Source: Ruminococcus sp. (GTDB taxonomy: Bacteria > Bacillota > Clostridia > Oscillospirales > Ruminococcaceae). From it: a stretch of DNA of 64,000 nucleotides. Shown here piece by piece: positions 34,833-43,930 of this stretch. The stretch covers positions 78,020 through 142,019 of the forward strand of contig JAFXDK010000025.1 of assembly GCA_017521805.1 (NCBI GenBank), written 5' to 3'. The notes under the pieces were generated by a model, which was not told the origin of the DNA, searched no databases, and was given only the letters and a program-made list of their open reading frames with translations. Numbering within the stretch: position 1 is the stretch's first letter; every line of letters starts with the position of its first letter. The position numbers and the translations under genes were made by a program.

Positions 34833-35030
34833 TTACTGCATCTTGTAAGAGTTAATCATCTTCTGAACCATACGGCCACCGATAGATCCAGCCTCACGTG
34901 AAGTAAGGTCACCATTGTAGCCCTGCTTAAGATTTACACCGAGTTCAGAAGCAGATTCCATCTTGAATCTTTCGAGTGCCTCTCTGCCCTTTTCTGTCAT
35001 TACACCGCTGTTATTAGACTTGCTGCTCAT
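34833..35030 (-). CDS. small acid-soluble spore protein, alpha/beta type
   Basis: 65 residues. The family pattern is clear: ALERFKMESASELGV, then GDLTSREAGSIGGRMVQKMI. In spore formers these coat and protect DNA. Together with sigK in the window it argues for at least part of the sporulation programme. Start ATG 35030 follows AAGGAG. Monocistronic; no consensus sporulation promoter was identified with confidence. Confidence 0.9.
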   Translation of the reverse strand: MSSKSNNSGVMTEKGREALERFKMESASELGVNLKQGYNGDLTSREAGSIGGRMVQKMINSYKMQ

Positions 35031-35146
35031 ATTTTTGTTCTCCTTAAAGTTGATTTATTGATGCCGTGATAGTATTATATATCATAAATAAAAAAATATT
35101 TATGGAAAATTTATCAGTATTTTTTGCTTATTTTTTATTTTATATC

Positions 35147-35224
35147 AATCCCTGAAACAACAGTAGACAAAGATGACATACAGAATTTATGACATTAGAT
35201 TTGCCTACTGTTGTTTCAGGGATT
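35147..35224. repeat. long inverted repeat (20-bp arms)
   Basis: AATCCCTGAAACAACAGTAG (35147-35166) and its exact complement (35205-35224) enclose 38 nt. It lies just after the dockerin gene that ends at 35247. No good T-run, so it may be a mobile palindrome that also acts as a transcript end. Confidence 0.75.
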
Positions 35225-35246
35225 GGAATTAGGGTTGCTTTTCAAA

Positions 35247-37850
35247 TTATGCGGAATGTTTTAAAAGTTCTTTTCTCATAAGTATCATATCATAAACATC
35301 AATTATATTGTCTTCATATAAATCAGCCGCAGCAAAATCAGCAAGAGTGGATTTTCCAAGAAGATATTCATTGAACAGTACAAGGTCAGCAACAGAGAAC
35401 TTTCCGTCAGCGTTGACATCGCCTTTTACACTGCCGAGAGCCTTTACCTCATCAGGATTCAGTGCCTGCTTGTATACGCTGAGATTGTCGATGCTTCCAT
35501 TGAAAAACAAGTCACCCTCATAGAAGGATTTTCCGATGTAGCCTTTCAGCGATGTTCCCATATCTGCCACAAGGGAAGTCAATTCTGTAGATTCGCTGAC
35601 AAGAGTTCCGTCGATGTATAATCTTACCGTTGCACCGTTGACGGTGAATACGTATCTGTGCCATTTTGTGCCGTCAAGGTCATATCTGAGACCGCTTTCG
35701 CTGCCCCATGAATCAGTTGAGGTTGCAAAACGGAAATGGTCTTTGGCTATTTTGAAAAATGAATATTTTATGTTATCCTGTCCTGCGGCAAAGGTGAAGA
35801 AATCGCCCTCGGATTCGGATTTAGCGTCCATAACAATTGTGTAATCGGTACAGCCGTCAAGAAGTCCTGCAGGAAGTTCAGCAAAGGTATTTTCAGCGCC
35901 GTCCAGTTGGAGAACATTTCCCTTTTCGGCATCGGCTGAAACAGCTGCATTTCCGCTGAGTTTTAAATTCTTGTTATTTCCGCTTATATCGGGAATTGTA
36001 CTGCCGTTTGCTGTTTCAAAATCATAGGAAACAGCAGGGGAGGGCGCTGTGCCGCTGCTTATGGGAGTTCCGTACACCTTTACCTCGTAAACCGTAGGAG
36101 TATACCAGTTATTGTTGGGATTGTTGTGTAAAGTTGCATTTTTTACATTAAGGCGGATATAGCGTGCTTTTCCTGAAAGCATATCGCTGTTGAAACCGTA
36201 GGTATTAGTAATAGTATCATCAGTTTTATCAGTACGGTCAAGGAGCGTTGTCCAGTTTGTGCCGTCCATACTGCCCTCAACAGTGTATGTATAATATCCC
36301 TCAGAGCCTTTGCATATATACCACGATGTCTGAATATTTTTCAAATCACAGACATTTTCCAGATCAATCTGGATATAAAATGGCCATTTTTTAAAATCGC
36401 CTATAGCAGTAAATGAACTGCGGTAATTGCCGTCCACAGCTTTCTGCGCTGACGCGTCAATTTTTGAAGCTATTGAAGCTGTTGCTGTTTTGTCCTGCGA
36501 GAGAAGCTCACCTTTCTGGACGGGATAAAGCTCGCCTGTTTTGGTGCTGTAGCGGAAATTGGGATAATAGTCATAAAATGCGAAACTGTTGTCGAAATAA
36601 AGGGGACAAAGAGTTGTTCCGCTTGTTCCTGTACCTCTCAGCCAACGGTAAGCGTGCATAAGATAATTCTTATCCTGTAAATTCACAATCCAGCCCGACT
36701 GGGAGGAAAACGTGGAAGTATTGCCGATTTCGCGGAGCTCGCTCCATTCGCCGTATAAATTATCGGTTACAGTATATGCGCCACTGCTTGGATACCAGCC
36801 TGCCGCCTGAGAAGTAAATAGAAAATAATAGCCGTTTTTCTTGATGAGATTAGGAAATTCGCGGTATTGGTCTTCGTGGAGCGTTTTTACGATTTCTGTA
36901 ACATCGCTGTAATCCTCGTTCATTTTGAAGATGTATATAGTTGCGTTTGCGCCTTGTCCCTCTTTGTTGGCGGCGGCTATGAGATAGCCTGTATTTGCGG
37001 CATCATCATCGAAAAATACTGCCATATCACGAACTTGAATACCAAGTGGATTGTATACATGATGTACCGTGAACTGTCCTCCGGGAGTACCTGTTATTAC
37101 AAGAGCCTTGCCGTCGTTGTAGCCGCTGGGCTTTTCCCAGTGTGCCCATACAATAACTTTATTTGCGCTTTTCACGTACTCAATATGCACTGATTCGATT
37201 TTACAGCTTGCAAGGTCGGAATTCTGGCTTGAATCGGCAACGTTTTTTTCTGCTCCGAAATTTCTGCCGTCGGAGGAAACAGATTCCGCAAGATAAATAT
37301 CATTAGTTCCCGCGTGAGTGCGCAGAGCATAGCTGTAATATTTATCTCCCGATTTAAATCCGCTTGTTTCGTATACAAGACTGCTTCCTTTCTGATTATC
37401 GTAGACATTGAGATTGTCTGAAATCTCGCAGGGAGTTAGTTCCTTGACGGAAGAATATTTCACTGTTTCACCGTCAGATACGCTCAGCTGATAGTAATAG
37501 GTTTTGCCAATCTCCATATTATCATCTTCATAGGAACGTCCAAGACCTCGGTAAATCGGCACAAATCCGCTGTCGGAGGATTCGGAGCGATACAGCACAT
37601 ATTCCGAGGCATCCAGCGTTGTCGCCCACTGTATTGCACCGTGGTCTGCAAGATTGCTTCCCTCAATGCAGAAAAGATTGGCGGCGATACCGATTTCTTC
37701 GGACTTATCCTTCGATACAGACTGCGCCGCTTTCATTGTGCTGAGTGCGCTGTTTACATTTACAGCGGCAGCTCTGCCGATTATTCCGAAAGGCATAGCT
37801 GCTGAAAGGACTACACTGCACAATGCGGCAATTACTTTTGATGTTTTCAT
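35247..37850 (-). CDS. secreted multidomain dockerin protein (beta-propeller GH43-like + discoidin + LamG)
   Basis: About 867 residues. Signal peptide (MKTSKVIAALCSVVLSAAMP...GRAAA). A fibronectin III-like part (about 60-140, LDASEYVLYRSESSDSGF) is followed by a propeller with the feel of GH43/GH-F families (DIYLAESVSSDGRNFG, EFPNLIKKNGYYFLFTSQAA, about 150-450). Then an F5/8 type C (discoidin) module (KIDASAQKAVDGNYRSSFTA, about 455-600), a LamG/concanavalin-like module (about 610-800, ELPAGLLDGCTDYTIVMDAK, LFFNGSIDNLSVYKQALNPD) and a C-terminal dockerin (GDVNADGKFSVADLVLFNEY, then DVYDMILMRKELLKHS). The ATG 37850 is preferred to a TTG six bases earlier; GAGGG precedes it. Likely a cellulosomal enzyme on plant glycans; the catalytic acids were not assigned. 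Confidence 0.8.
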   Translation of the reverse strand: MKTSKVIAALCSVVLSAAMPFGIIGRAAAVNVNSALSTMKAAQSVSKDKSEEIGIAANLFCIEGSNLADHGAIQWATTLDASEYVLYRSESSDSGFVPIYRGLGRSYEDDNMEIGKTYYYQLSVSDGETVKYSSVKELTPCEISDNLNVYDNQKGSSLVYETSGFKSGDKYYSYALRTHAGTNDIYLAESVSSDGRNFGAEKNVADSSQNSDLASCKIESVHIEYVKSANKVIVWAHWEKPSGYNDGKALVITGTPGGQFTVHHVYNPLGIQVRDMAVFFDDDAANTGYLIAAANKEGQGANATIYIFKMNEDYSDVTEIVKTLHEDQYREFPNLIKKNGYYFLFTSQAAGWYPSSGAYTVTDNLYGEWSELREIGNTSTFSSQSGWIVNLQDKNYLMHAYRWLRGTGTSGTTLCPLYFDNSFAFYDYYPNFRYSTKTGELYPVQKGELLSQDKTATASIASKIDASAQKAVDGNYRSSFTAIGDFKKWPFYIQIDLENVCDLKNIQTSWYICKGSEGYYTYTVEGSMDGTNWTTLLDRTDKTDDTITNTYGFNSDMLSGKARYIRLNVKNATLHNNPNNNWYTPTVYEVKVYGTPISSGTAPSPAVSYDFETANGSTIPDISGNNKNLKLSGNAAVSADAEKGNVLQLDGAENTFAELPAGLLDGCTDYTIVMDAKSESEGDFFTFAAGQDNIKYSFFKIAKDHFRFATSTDSWGSESGLRYDLDGTKWHRYVFTVNGATVRLYIDGTLVSESTELTSLVADMGTSLKGYIGKSFYEGDLFFNGSIDNLSVYKQALNPDEVKALGSVKGDVNADGKFSVADLVLFNEYLLGKSTLADFAAADLYEDNIIDVYDMILMRKELLKHSA

Positions 37851-37993
37851 TTTCAACCCTCATTTCATATTTAACAGTAATATTAAAATTCTATGAACAT
37901 TATAACATATATATTATGAATTGTCCAGTAAATTTATGAAAATAAATAAAACCCACCCAGAAATTATTATTATCTGCGTGAGTTTTTATGTGG

Positions 37994-39019
37994 TTATCTT
38001 CCTAAAAGTGTATTCAGATTTTCTTGTTTTATTCTGTCGTTAAGTCTGTGAAGAAGTTTATGTTCAATTTGTTGTTCTGCATATGACAATTTTCCGTTAT
38101 ACAAAAGTGATAAGCCCTCGTCTATTTTTCTTTTAGCACCCTCGTTGTCTTTTTTTATATTGTATAGGTAGTAGGCAACAACTCTTTTAGCATTGGATGT
38201 ATTGTCGTTAAACAAGTTTTCTCCTATTTTTTCAGCGAAATAACAGGCAAATTCCTGATTGAATTCAATTTCGGAATAATAATATATCAAGTGAAAGTAA
38301 CAAAGTGTCAGGTCAAAAATAAATTCTTTCTCTTTAAGATAATTATGTATTTCGGTAATAGGTTCTTTGGCTTCTTCGTTCATATCATTATTGAAAAGAT
38401 ACATGAGATATAGCTGCAAATAAATTATTCGTTCAGTTTTTTTAGTATTTTTATATGGCAGCTGTTCTATAGGTTTCATCTCTAAATCTTCAAATGACGC
38501 ATGTTCTCTTATTCTGTCAATTAGATTTTGGATATATCCTCCGAATTTTTTCATTACAAAGTAATTAACATAAATGAATATTCCAAATGATATAATTGAT
38601 TGCGAAACAAATCCGATAATAAATGCCAATGCACAGAATTCAGGCATGCTTAGCTGAGAATTCCCTATTTTTTCAATTATATCTCTGAACAAATATATTG
38701 TCAGACCGCTTGACGCAAAAAGTACAAGGCATTTTATAAAATTTAATATCTTTGCTTTTTCTCCAATGTTTTTTGGAACATAATCCGATATATCTATAAC
38801 TACATAATGTTGTATAAAAATGGATTTTGAATATGCCGTATACTTCCATTTACCGTCTGTATTTTCAAAGGCATATCCAAATATTGAAATGGATTTGACA
38901 TAATGACCAAATTTCTTTGCTAAAAGCAAATCTGTGACAAGCTGTAATGTTTCCTTTGTTAAAGGTGCTGCAACAAATAAAAATGCTGATATAATAACAA
39001 TTTTTGTAAATATAGTCAT
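37994..39019 (-). CDS. uncharacterised membrane protein
   Basis: 341 residues, family not recognised. Hydrophobic segments near the N-terminus (about 4-22) and two in the middle (about 90-112 and 130-155), then a helical, charged C-terminal half (NNDMNEEAKEPITEIHNYLK and on) that may be TPR-like. It is last of the minus-strand run from 41768; 15 nt separate it from the gene before it. No promoter is visible between, so all are probably one operon. Confidence 0.65.
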   Translation of the reverse strand: MTIFTKIVIISAFLFVAAPLTKETLQLVTDLLLAKKFGHYVKSISIFGYAFENTDGKWKYTAYSKSIFIQHYVVIDISDYVPKNIGEKAKILNFIKCLVLFASSGLTIYLFRDIIEKIGNSQLSMPEFCALAFIIGFVSQSIISFGIFIYVNYFVMKKFGGYIQNLIDRIREHASFEDLEMKPIEQLPYKNTKKTERIIYLQLYLMYLFNNDMNEEAKEPITEIHNYLKEKEFIFDLTLCYFHLIYYYSEIEFNQEFACYFAEKIGENLFNDNTSNAKRVVAYYLYNIKKDNEGAKRKIDEGLSLLYNGKLSYAEQQIEHKLLHRLNDRIKQENLNTLLGR

Positions 39020-39034
39020 TGTTTTTCATCCTGT

Positions 39035-39913
39035 TCATTTGAAAAGAGTGTTTCTTATGTATTCTATCTGTGCCTTATCCGTAGCATTTTTTATATTTTT
39101 TTCAGCGAGCTGCAAATATTCCTTTGCCTGCTCATTTTTTCCTGCTGACATAGAATATCTTGCGAGGCTGGCGTATGTTTCACATTTGACTTCTGTAAAT
39201 TCCACATAAGGCAGAATACGCTGAATTGCGTCGTTATATCGACCGTTAGCGTAATCATATTCAGCTGTTCCTGAATCAATCAGACAGTTTAAAAATTCAT
39301 TTTTGCCGTAGAATTTACTGAAATAAGGCTCAGCCAAAGCATAAGCGGCATTTGCCGCATCCCTGCCGTTTTTCTGATTTTCAAGCCGTATTCTCAGTTG
39401 AAAGTAAATTGAAATCACTAATTGTGAAGAAATGGAATTACATATGCTGTTATAAAAATAAATGTTAAATTCATTCAGATATCTTTCTGCTTTTTCAAAT
39501 TCTCCGCAGAGTATGTAATGTTCGGCAAGCGTTGTGATAATAGTTGTAGAACCGTGAGTATCATATGGCGAACATACTTCAAGTAAATGTTCCAGTTCTG
39601 CAATATTCTCCGATGTTAATCCTTTTTGTATTATTTCAGTCACTCTTTTGCCAGACTTCCTTGATTTTCTTGTGAAAATCGGGAGAATTACAAAATAAGC
39701 AAGAGCATCAGCAGGAAAAGCACCAATAAATGCAATAATCGCACATTTAAGCAGCCTTAAAAATATATCCAACCCTTCAAAAACTATGCTTATTATAAAA
39801 GCTATTGTAAATATAAGTAAAAAGCATAATTTCCACCACGCAAATAGAGCTTGTAAGGTTAATTTCCAGTCTCGCTTTTCAATGCCTTCTGTAATTGATT
39901 TTTCATTTTCCAT
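39035..39913 (-). CDS. membrane protein with TPR-like C-terminal half
   Basis: About 292 residues. Two membrane helices (about 30-47 and 55-80; LCFLLIFTIAFIISIVFEGL), then helical pairs with TPR-like Ala/Tyr/Leu spacing (LAEHYILCGEFEKAERYLNE, SLARYSMSAGKNEQAKEYLQ). ATG 39913 preferred to GTG 39922. It ends 15 nt before 39019 and begins 10 nt after 39923. Looks related in layout to the next gene; function unknown. Confidence 0.65.
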   Translation of the reverse strand: MENEKSITEGIEKRDWKLTLQALFAWWKLCFLLIFTIAFIISIVFEGLDIFLRLLKCAIIAFIGAFPADALAYFVILPIFTRKSRKSGKRVTEIIQKGLTSENIAELEHLLEVCSPYDTHGSTTIITTLAEHYILCGEFEKAERYLNEFNIYFYNSICNSISSQLVISIYFQLRIRLENQKNGRDAANAAYALAEPYFSKFYGKNEFLNCLIDSGTAEYDYANGRYNDAIQRILPYVEFTEVKCETYASLARYSMSAGKNEQAKEYLQLAEKNIKNATDKAQIEYIRNTLFK

Positions 39914-39922
39914 AATTTTCAC

Positions 39923-40306
39923 TTACCTGTTGAATACGATGAAATCAAGAATAATATATGCTATGGCAACAACGGTCATAACTATCATCCACAGCTTTGG
40001 AGTAAGGTCGCGTTCACGGAAAACGCCTTTCTGATTGCCCGGGATATAGTATATTGTATCTGTCTGACCGAGTTCATTAGCATTTTTTGAAGCGTTATAG
40101 CTGTCTACAGTGAGATGCTGTCCGTTATATTCAAACTGGAACACAGGGAAGAAATTGCCTGAATTCTGGACGTAATTCACAATTTTTCCCTGTAGTCTTT
40201 CGCCTTTTTTCTTGTATTTCAGCTGTGTACGAATGACTGTAAAAATCCATATCAGCGCCAATAGGCAGAATATACTGAATTTGTGTACTTTTATAAAATC
40301 CAACAT
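39923..40306 (-). CDS. DUF3592-like small membrane protein
   Basis: 127 residues. N-terminal helix (FSIFCLLALIWIFTVIRTQL), a beta-rich middle with GKIVNYVQNSGNFFPVFQFEY and VYYxPxN-like TIYYIPGNQKGV, and a C-terminal helix (IVMTVVAIAYIILDFIVF). This fits DUF3592, a two-helix protein with a small folded domain outside or inside the membrane. Sits between other membrane proteins of the operon. Confidence 0.7.
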   Translation of the reverse strand: MLDFIKVHKFSIFCLLALIWIFTVIRTQLKYKKKGERLQGKIVNYVQNSGNFFPVFQFEYNGQHLTVDSYNASKNANELGQTDTIYYIPGNQKGVFRERDLTPKLWMIVMTVVAIAYIILDFIVFNR

Positions 40307-40326
40307 TTTATAAATCCCCCTCTATA

Positions 40327-41067
40327 TTACATTCCAAATTTTTTAAAGAGTGAAAATCCGCCGATACCAGCGAACAAATAACTCATGAGCAGGTCTAAAT
40401 AGTATCTTGTGCTTACCCCAAGGTTTATTAAAGTTTTATTGAAGTTGAAAAAGAAATCGCTGAAAGTACCCTCGGTGAAGCCGAATTGTTCTCTTATGCT
40501 ATCGTTGAATATTTTGTCAATTTCAGCCTTTGTCAAACCGCCTGCTTCGCCAAAGGCATATACGCTTTCTCTTGATGATTTAATTGCAATCTGGAACTGC
40601 TCTGTCATTTCCCAGCACCACACGATTTTATCAGCCATAAATACAGCAATGGCAATAACGGCTATACAGGTGATTATTCCGTATTTCTGCGGCAGGAAAT
40701 TATCCTTTGTCATAAATGTGTAGCCTGCTATAGTTCCCATTGCAAGCGCAGAGCCGCATATAGCCGCAACAAAGCCGACTTTGCCTATGAGTATCCACAG
40801 GATGAATCCCGGGAGTGCGCCGACAACAGCTCCGAGAATGGCTTTGAGCAGTTCAACAAGCATGGATTCCTCTCTGACGTTGGAAAGTCTGCCCATTTCG
40901 TAGACATCAGCGGCACTGTATACGTTGTCTGATGTCTGGGACTGGTAGGAATAGCCATTATTTGCAGGCTGATTGTAATAAGAGGATGCAGGTTCTGAGT
41001 TCTGCACGGGCTCAGTTGGCTGAGCAGGAGACACGGTGTCTCTGAAATCGTTCATGTAATCGTTCAT
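40327..41067 (-). CDS. membrane protein with Pro/Gln/Tyr-rich N-terminus
   Basis: 246 residues. The first 60 are disordered (PTEPVQNSEPASSYYNQPAN). Three or four membrane helices follow (about 72-95 AILGAVVGALPGFILWILIG, 98-113, 128-145 and at the C-terminus). A short helical stretch (FNDSIREQFGFTEGTFSDFF) lies before the last. Ribosome site AAGGAG. Not assigned to a family. Confidence 0.65.
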   Translation of the reverse strand: MNDYMNDFRDTVSPAQPTEPVQNSEPASSYYNQPANNGYSYQSQTSDNVYSAADVYEMGRLSNVREESMLVELLKAILGAVVGALPGFILWILIGKVGFVAAICGSALAMGTIAGYTFMTKDNFLPQKYGIITCIAVIAIAVFMADKIVWCWEMTEQFQIAIKSSRESVYAFGEAGGLTKAEIDKIFNDSIREQFGFTEGTFSDFFFNFNKTLINLGVSTRYYLDLLMSYLFAGIGGFSLFKKFGM

Positions 41068-41087
41068 AATTTTTCTCCTTAGTTTAT

Positions 41088-41171
41088 TTAAATAGATCCG
41101 TTCAATGCCGTATCCTCAGCGGCAAGTTTAAGAAGCCTTTGTTTAACGGTATTATTCTGGTTATAATTCAT
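41088..41171 (-). CDS. 27-residue small protein
   Basis: Minus-strand frame from 41171 reads MNYNQNNTVKQRLLKLAAED then TALNGSI and stops at TAA. A textbook ribosome site, AAAGGAGATG, lies about 6 nt upstream. Polar start, amphipathic middle (VKQRLLKLAAED), no Cys, no signal peptide. It sits between two longer genes of the same operon, in the gap 41068-41189. It has no similarity that I can name. A structural small protein or a peptide product are both possible. Confidence 0.55.
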   Translation of the reverse strand: MNYNQNNTVKQRLLKLAAEDTALNGSI

Positions 41172-41189
41172 TTAATCATCTCCTTTGAA

Positions 41190-41768
41190 TCAGAATATCA
41201 TAAACAATATATTGAATTCTGTAAAATAATAAAATCCGTCCCTGGGAGCGATATTCTTTGCAGCTCTTTCCTCAGTGAGAAGTCTCAATCTGTTCCACTC
41301 AGCTTCTTCAAAAAGATTTACACGGCTTCTGATAAATCCCTCGTCGTTGCTGAGAAACAGGGGAATAACCGGTGTGAAATTCACAAATGAATGTGTATAA
41401 CCTGTTCCCGTCTGGATATCCTTTGCTAATTTTGTTCCCTCAAAATAGACATTGGTGGAAACAAGTCTTGCCCCAACGCTAAGCCCGTATTTCGCGGCAA
41501 GCTCTTCAGGAAATTTCAGAAATAGAACAGCGTCCATATCTTCGGAATATACGGAAATAATCAACGGTGATACCGATACCACAATAGCAGGCTGAGTGTC
41601 GCCGTTGCGGAGATACTGGTCGATTCTCTTGAATTGCTTGTTGAAGTAAATCTTTTTCAAAGGATTTACTCTGAGTATCTTATCGCGGAGTTCCTTGAAT
41701 TTTTCTCTTGACAGACAAACCGCGCCCGGATTTGATGCCATTGAATTTTCGTTTACATAATTTGACAT
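41190..41768 (-). CDS. hypothetical protein
   Basis: 192 residues, no signal peptide or clear membrane helix. Basic N-terminal helix (SREKFKELRDKILRVNPLKK), then a beta-rich body (QPAIVVSVSPLIISVYSEDM, LVSTNVYFEGTKLAKD). Family not recognised. It is the first gene of the run of membrane proteins down to 37994, and starts 109 nt after the histidine kinase gene, so it could be controlled by that two-component pair. Confidence 0.65.
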   Translation of the reverse strand: MSNYVNENSMASNPGAVCLSREKFKELRDKILRVNPLKKIYFNKQFKRIDQYLRNGDTQPAIVVSVSPLIISVYSEDMDAVLFLKFPEELAAKYGLSVGARLVSTNVYFEGTKLAKDIQTGTGYTHSFVNFTPVIPLFLSNDEGFIRSRVNLFEEAEWNRLRLLTEERAAKNIAPRDGFYYFTEFNILFMIF

Positions 41769-41876
41769 TTATAAAACCTACCTTTACATAATATTTATTA
41801 TATCATATTTTGCGGAAAAAAACGAAAAAATGTTGTAAACGTGCATTTTTTCGTTGTGAACGTAGAAAAGAATGCA

Positions 41877-43166
41877 TTATGTGCTCTTTTCAGAAGCGTA
41901 CATCATTGCCGAAACCTTGAATATGCCGTCGCTGTGCTGATATTCAATTTGACCATTGTATTTTTCAAGGGTGCGTTCAACGTTTTTCAGTCCGTAACCG
42001 TGTTCGGCAGTATCTTTTTTCGTAATTGGTCTTCCGTCGGATATTTTTACTGCTCCGTCAAATTTATTCTGTATCGCAATAAAAAGCCTGCCTCTGTCAT
42101 AGCTCAGTTTTATGATGATTTCTCTGTTTTCCGCACTCAGCTCGGAAACAGCGTTTATTGAGTTATCCAAAAGATTTCCCACTATAGAGGTAATATCCGT
42201 AGGGTCTACTACTATATCCGACGGAACTTTAATATCCGCATTTATGCATATATTCTTGCCTGCCGCTTCGTTCAGCTTGTAGTTTAGCACGCTGTCAATG
42301 GCAATATTTCCAGTACTGCTGTATATTTTTTCGTTGTAAAGTTTATCATTTACCATTGATTTTATGTAGCTTTCAGCCTGTTCGTATTCACCTGTGCGGA
42401 TATTTTCCGCAACTGTAAACAGATGATTTTTCATGTCATGTCGGAAACTTCTGATATTTTCCTCGTTCTGCTGCATATACTGGCATTGCTCGTAGTAGAA
42501 TTTCTTTTCCTGCTCGAATATAGCGGAATCAAGCTTTGCTTTGTTGGATTCGGATAATCTGTCGTATAACGCGAAAACAAGGGTGTTTATAAAAAGTATA
42601 ACAACAATGCCTGCAACGGTTTTTGCCTTGCTGATAGTGCTAATATATTGCAGGAAGATAATGATAATATACATGGAGCTTATGGGGATTGTAATTGACG
42701 CTATCCATTCCACAGCGCTGACATTTTCCTGCGAATTCTTTTTCTTGAACTTTTTGCTGATAAGAGAAGCTATAAAAACGACCAGCGCAATCGCCACATA
42801 TCCCACAGGATAAGAATAACTGCCCTGTTCAACAGGAGAAACGCCTGTATACCCGAATGATACCGCAATAATGCTGTCAATCAGCACAAACAGCATAGTT
42901 ATGAATATATCCAGTACAATTCGCTTTTTCATACTGCTTTTATAGTTCATGGTGAGTATGAATATGGCAACAAGTCCTGCTGTAAGATTGACTAAGGGGA
43001 TATCTATAGTCAGATATGTTGTGCAGAGTATTACAGGATAAAGAATATACGACAGCACAAGTACAGGTTTGGGAGTTATGTATTCGTCAAAAAATGCCGT
43101 CATAAAGTTGTACATTGAATATATAGTGAATATATAAGAAATAACATAAATAATATCTCCGAACAT
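41877..43166 (-). CDS. AgrC-like sensor histidine kinase (GHKL)
   Basis: 429 residues. About six membrane helices fill residues 1-200, then a cytoplasmic kinase with the H-box RSFRHDMKNHLFTV (phospho-His), the N-box SIVGNLLDNSINAVSEL and the G-box HGYGLKNVERTL. The helical sensor and lack of an extracellular loop resemble AgrC/BlpH-type kinases that sense peptides. The start overlaps the response regulator stop by one base (TGATG), so the pair is translationally coupled. No agrB or agrD is in the window. Confidence 0.88.
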   Translation of the reverse strand: MFGDIIYVISYIFTIYSMYNFMTAFFDEYITPKPVLVLSYILYPVILCTTYLTIDIPLVNLTAGLVAIFILTMNYKSSMKKRIVLDIFITMLFVLIDSIIAVSFGYTGVSPVEQGSYSYPVGYVAIALVVFIASLISKKFKKKNSQENVSAVEWIASITIPISSMYIIIIFLQYISTISKAKTVAGIVVILFINTLVFALYDRLSESNKAKLDSAIFEQEKKFYYEQCQYMQQNEENIRSFRHDMKNHLFTVAENIRTGEYEQAESYIKSMVNDKLYNEKIYSSTGNIAIDSVLNYKLNEAAGKNICINADIKVPSDIVVDPTDITSIVGNLLDNSINAVSELSAENREIIIKLSYDRGRLFIAIQNKFDGAVKISDGRPITKKDTAEHGYGLKNVERTLEKYNGQIEYQHSDGIFKVSAMMYASEKST

Positions 43167-43891
43167 CAGTTGAACCTCCCTTTTACTCTGAACTGCTGTG
43201 AACGAATATCCTTGCGTCTTGAAGAACCTATAGGTATAACGGTCCCATCGTTAAGTGTAACTTTATCGTATTCATAAATGCTGATATATTGAGGATTAAC
43301 GATATACTGCTTATGAACGAAAAGAAAATCAAAAGCGGCAAGCTGCTCCTTGTATTCCTTGTTCAGTGTGCTGTAATATTCTATCTGCTTATTATCCTTG
43401 AGTATGATATAGACTATTCTATTGACAACAGTCAGATATTTTATATCCTTGATTTTAATTTTCTGTGTATCCCGTCCGCTCCTAACCGTAAATGTATCGT
43501 TGTATAATCCTGCAATTTTCAGATATCTGACGAAAACTTTTTCGACATCTTCTGTTTTCAGCTCCTTTATAAGAAAATCCAAGGGGTGAAAACTATGCAG
43601 TTCAAGGCTGTATTGTTCTTTTGCGGATATAAAGATTATCTGCTGAATATTGTCATCCAGATAATTTCTTATACGGCGAGCAACGTCGATTCCGCTTATC
43701 TGGTTCAGTTCAATATCAAGAAAAATTAAATCAAAAGCTTGTCCGTTTCTGAGTGATTCAAGAAAATCTTCACCTGATAAATAAGGTTCTGTTTCGATTC
43801 CGATATTATATTTTCGGGCAGTTTCTGTCAGGATATCTTCTATAAAACTGCATATTGCATTATTGTCATCGATAATTGCTATGCGTATCAT
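43166..43891 (-). CDS. LytTR-family response regulator (AgrA-like)
   Basis: 241 residues. Receiver domain with acidic pair D8-D9, phosphoacceptor Asp59 (FDLIFLDIEL) and Lys near residue 109; C-terminal LytTR DNA-binding domain (about 135-235, KIKIKDIKYLTVVNRIVYII, FLFVHKQYIVNPQYI). Ribosome site GGAGG. First gene of the operon with the kinase. LytTR regulators bind direct repeats about 21 bp apart in target promoters; none was confirmed here. Confidence 0.9.
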   Translation of the reverse strand: MIRIAIIDDNNAICSFIEDILTETARKYNIGIETEPYLSGEDFLESLRNGQAFDLIFLDIELNQISGIDVARRIRNYLDDNIQQIIFISAKEQYSLELHSFHPLDFLIKELKTEDVEKVFVRYLKIAGLYNDTFTVRSGRDTQKIKIKDIKYLTVVNRIVYIILKDNKQIEYYSTLNKEYKEQLAAFDFLFVHKQYIVNPQYISIYEYDKVTLNDGTVIPIGSSRRKDIRSQQFRVKGRFN

Positions 43892-43912
43892 TTTTACCTC
43901 CGGTTTAGAGAG

Positions 43913-43930
43913 TGTGACTTTAGTGTCACA
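43913..43930. promoter_or_regulatory. inverted repeat upstream of response regulator
   Basis: TGTGAC-TTTAGT-GTCACA, in the leader about 22 nt before the response regulator start; possible operator. Confidence 0.4.
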
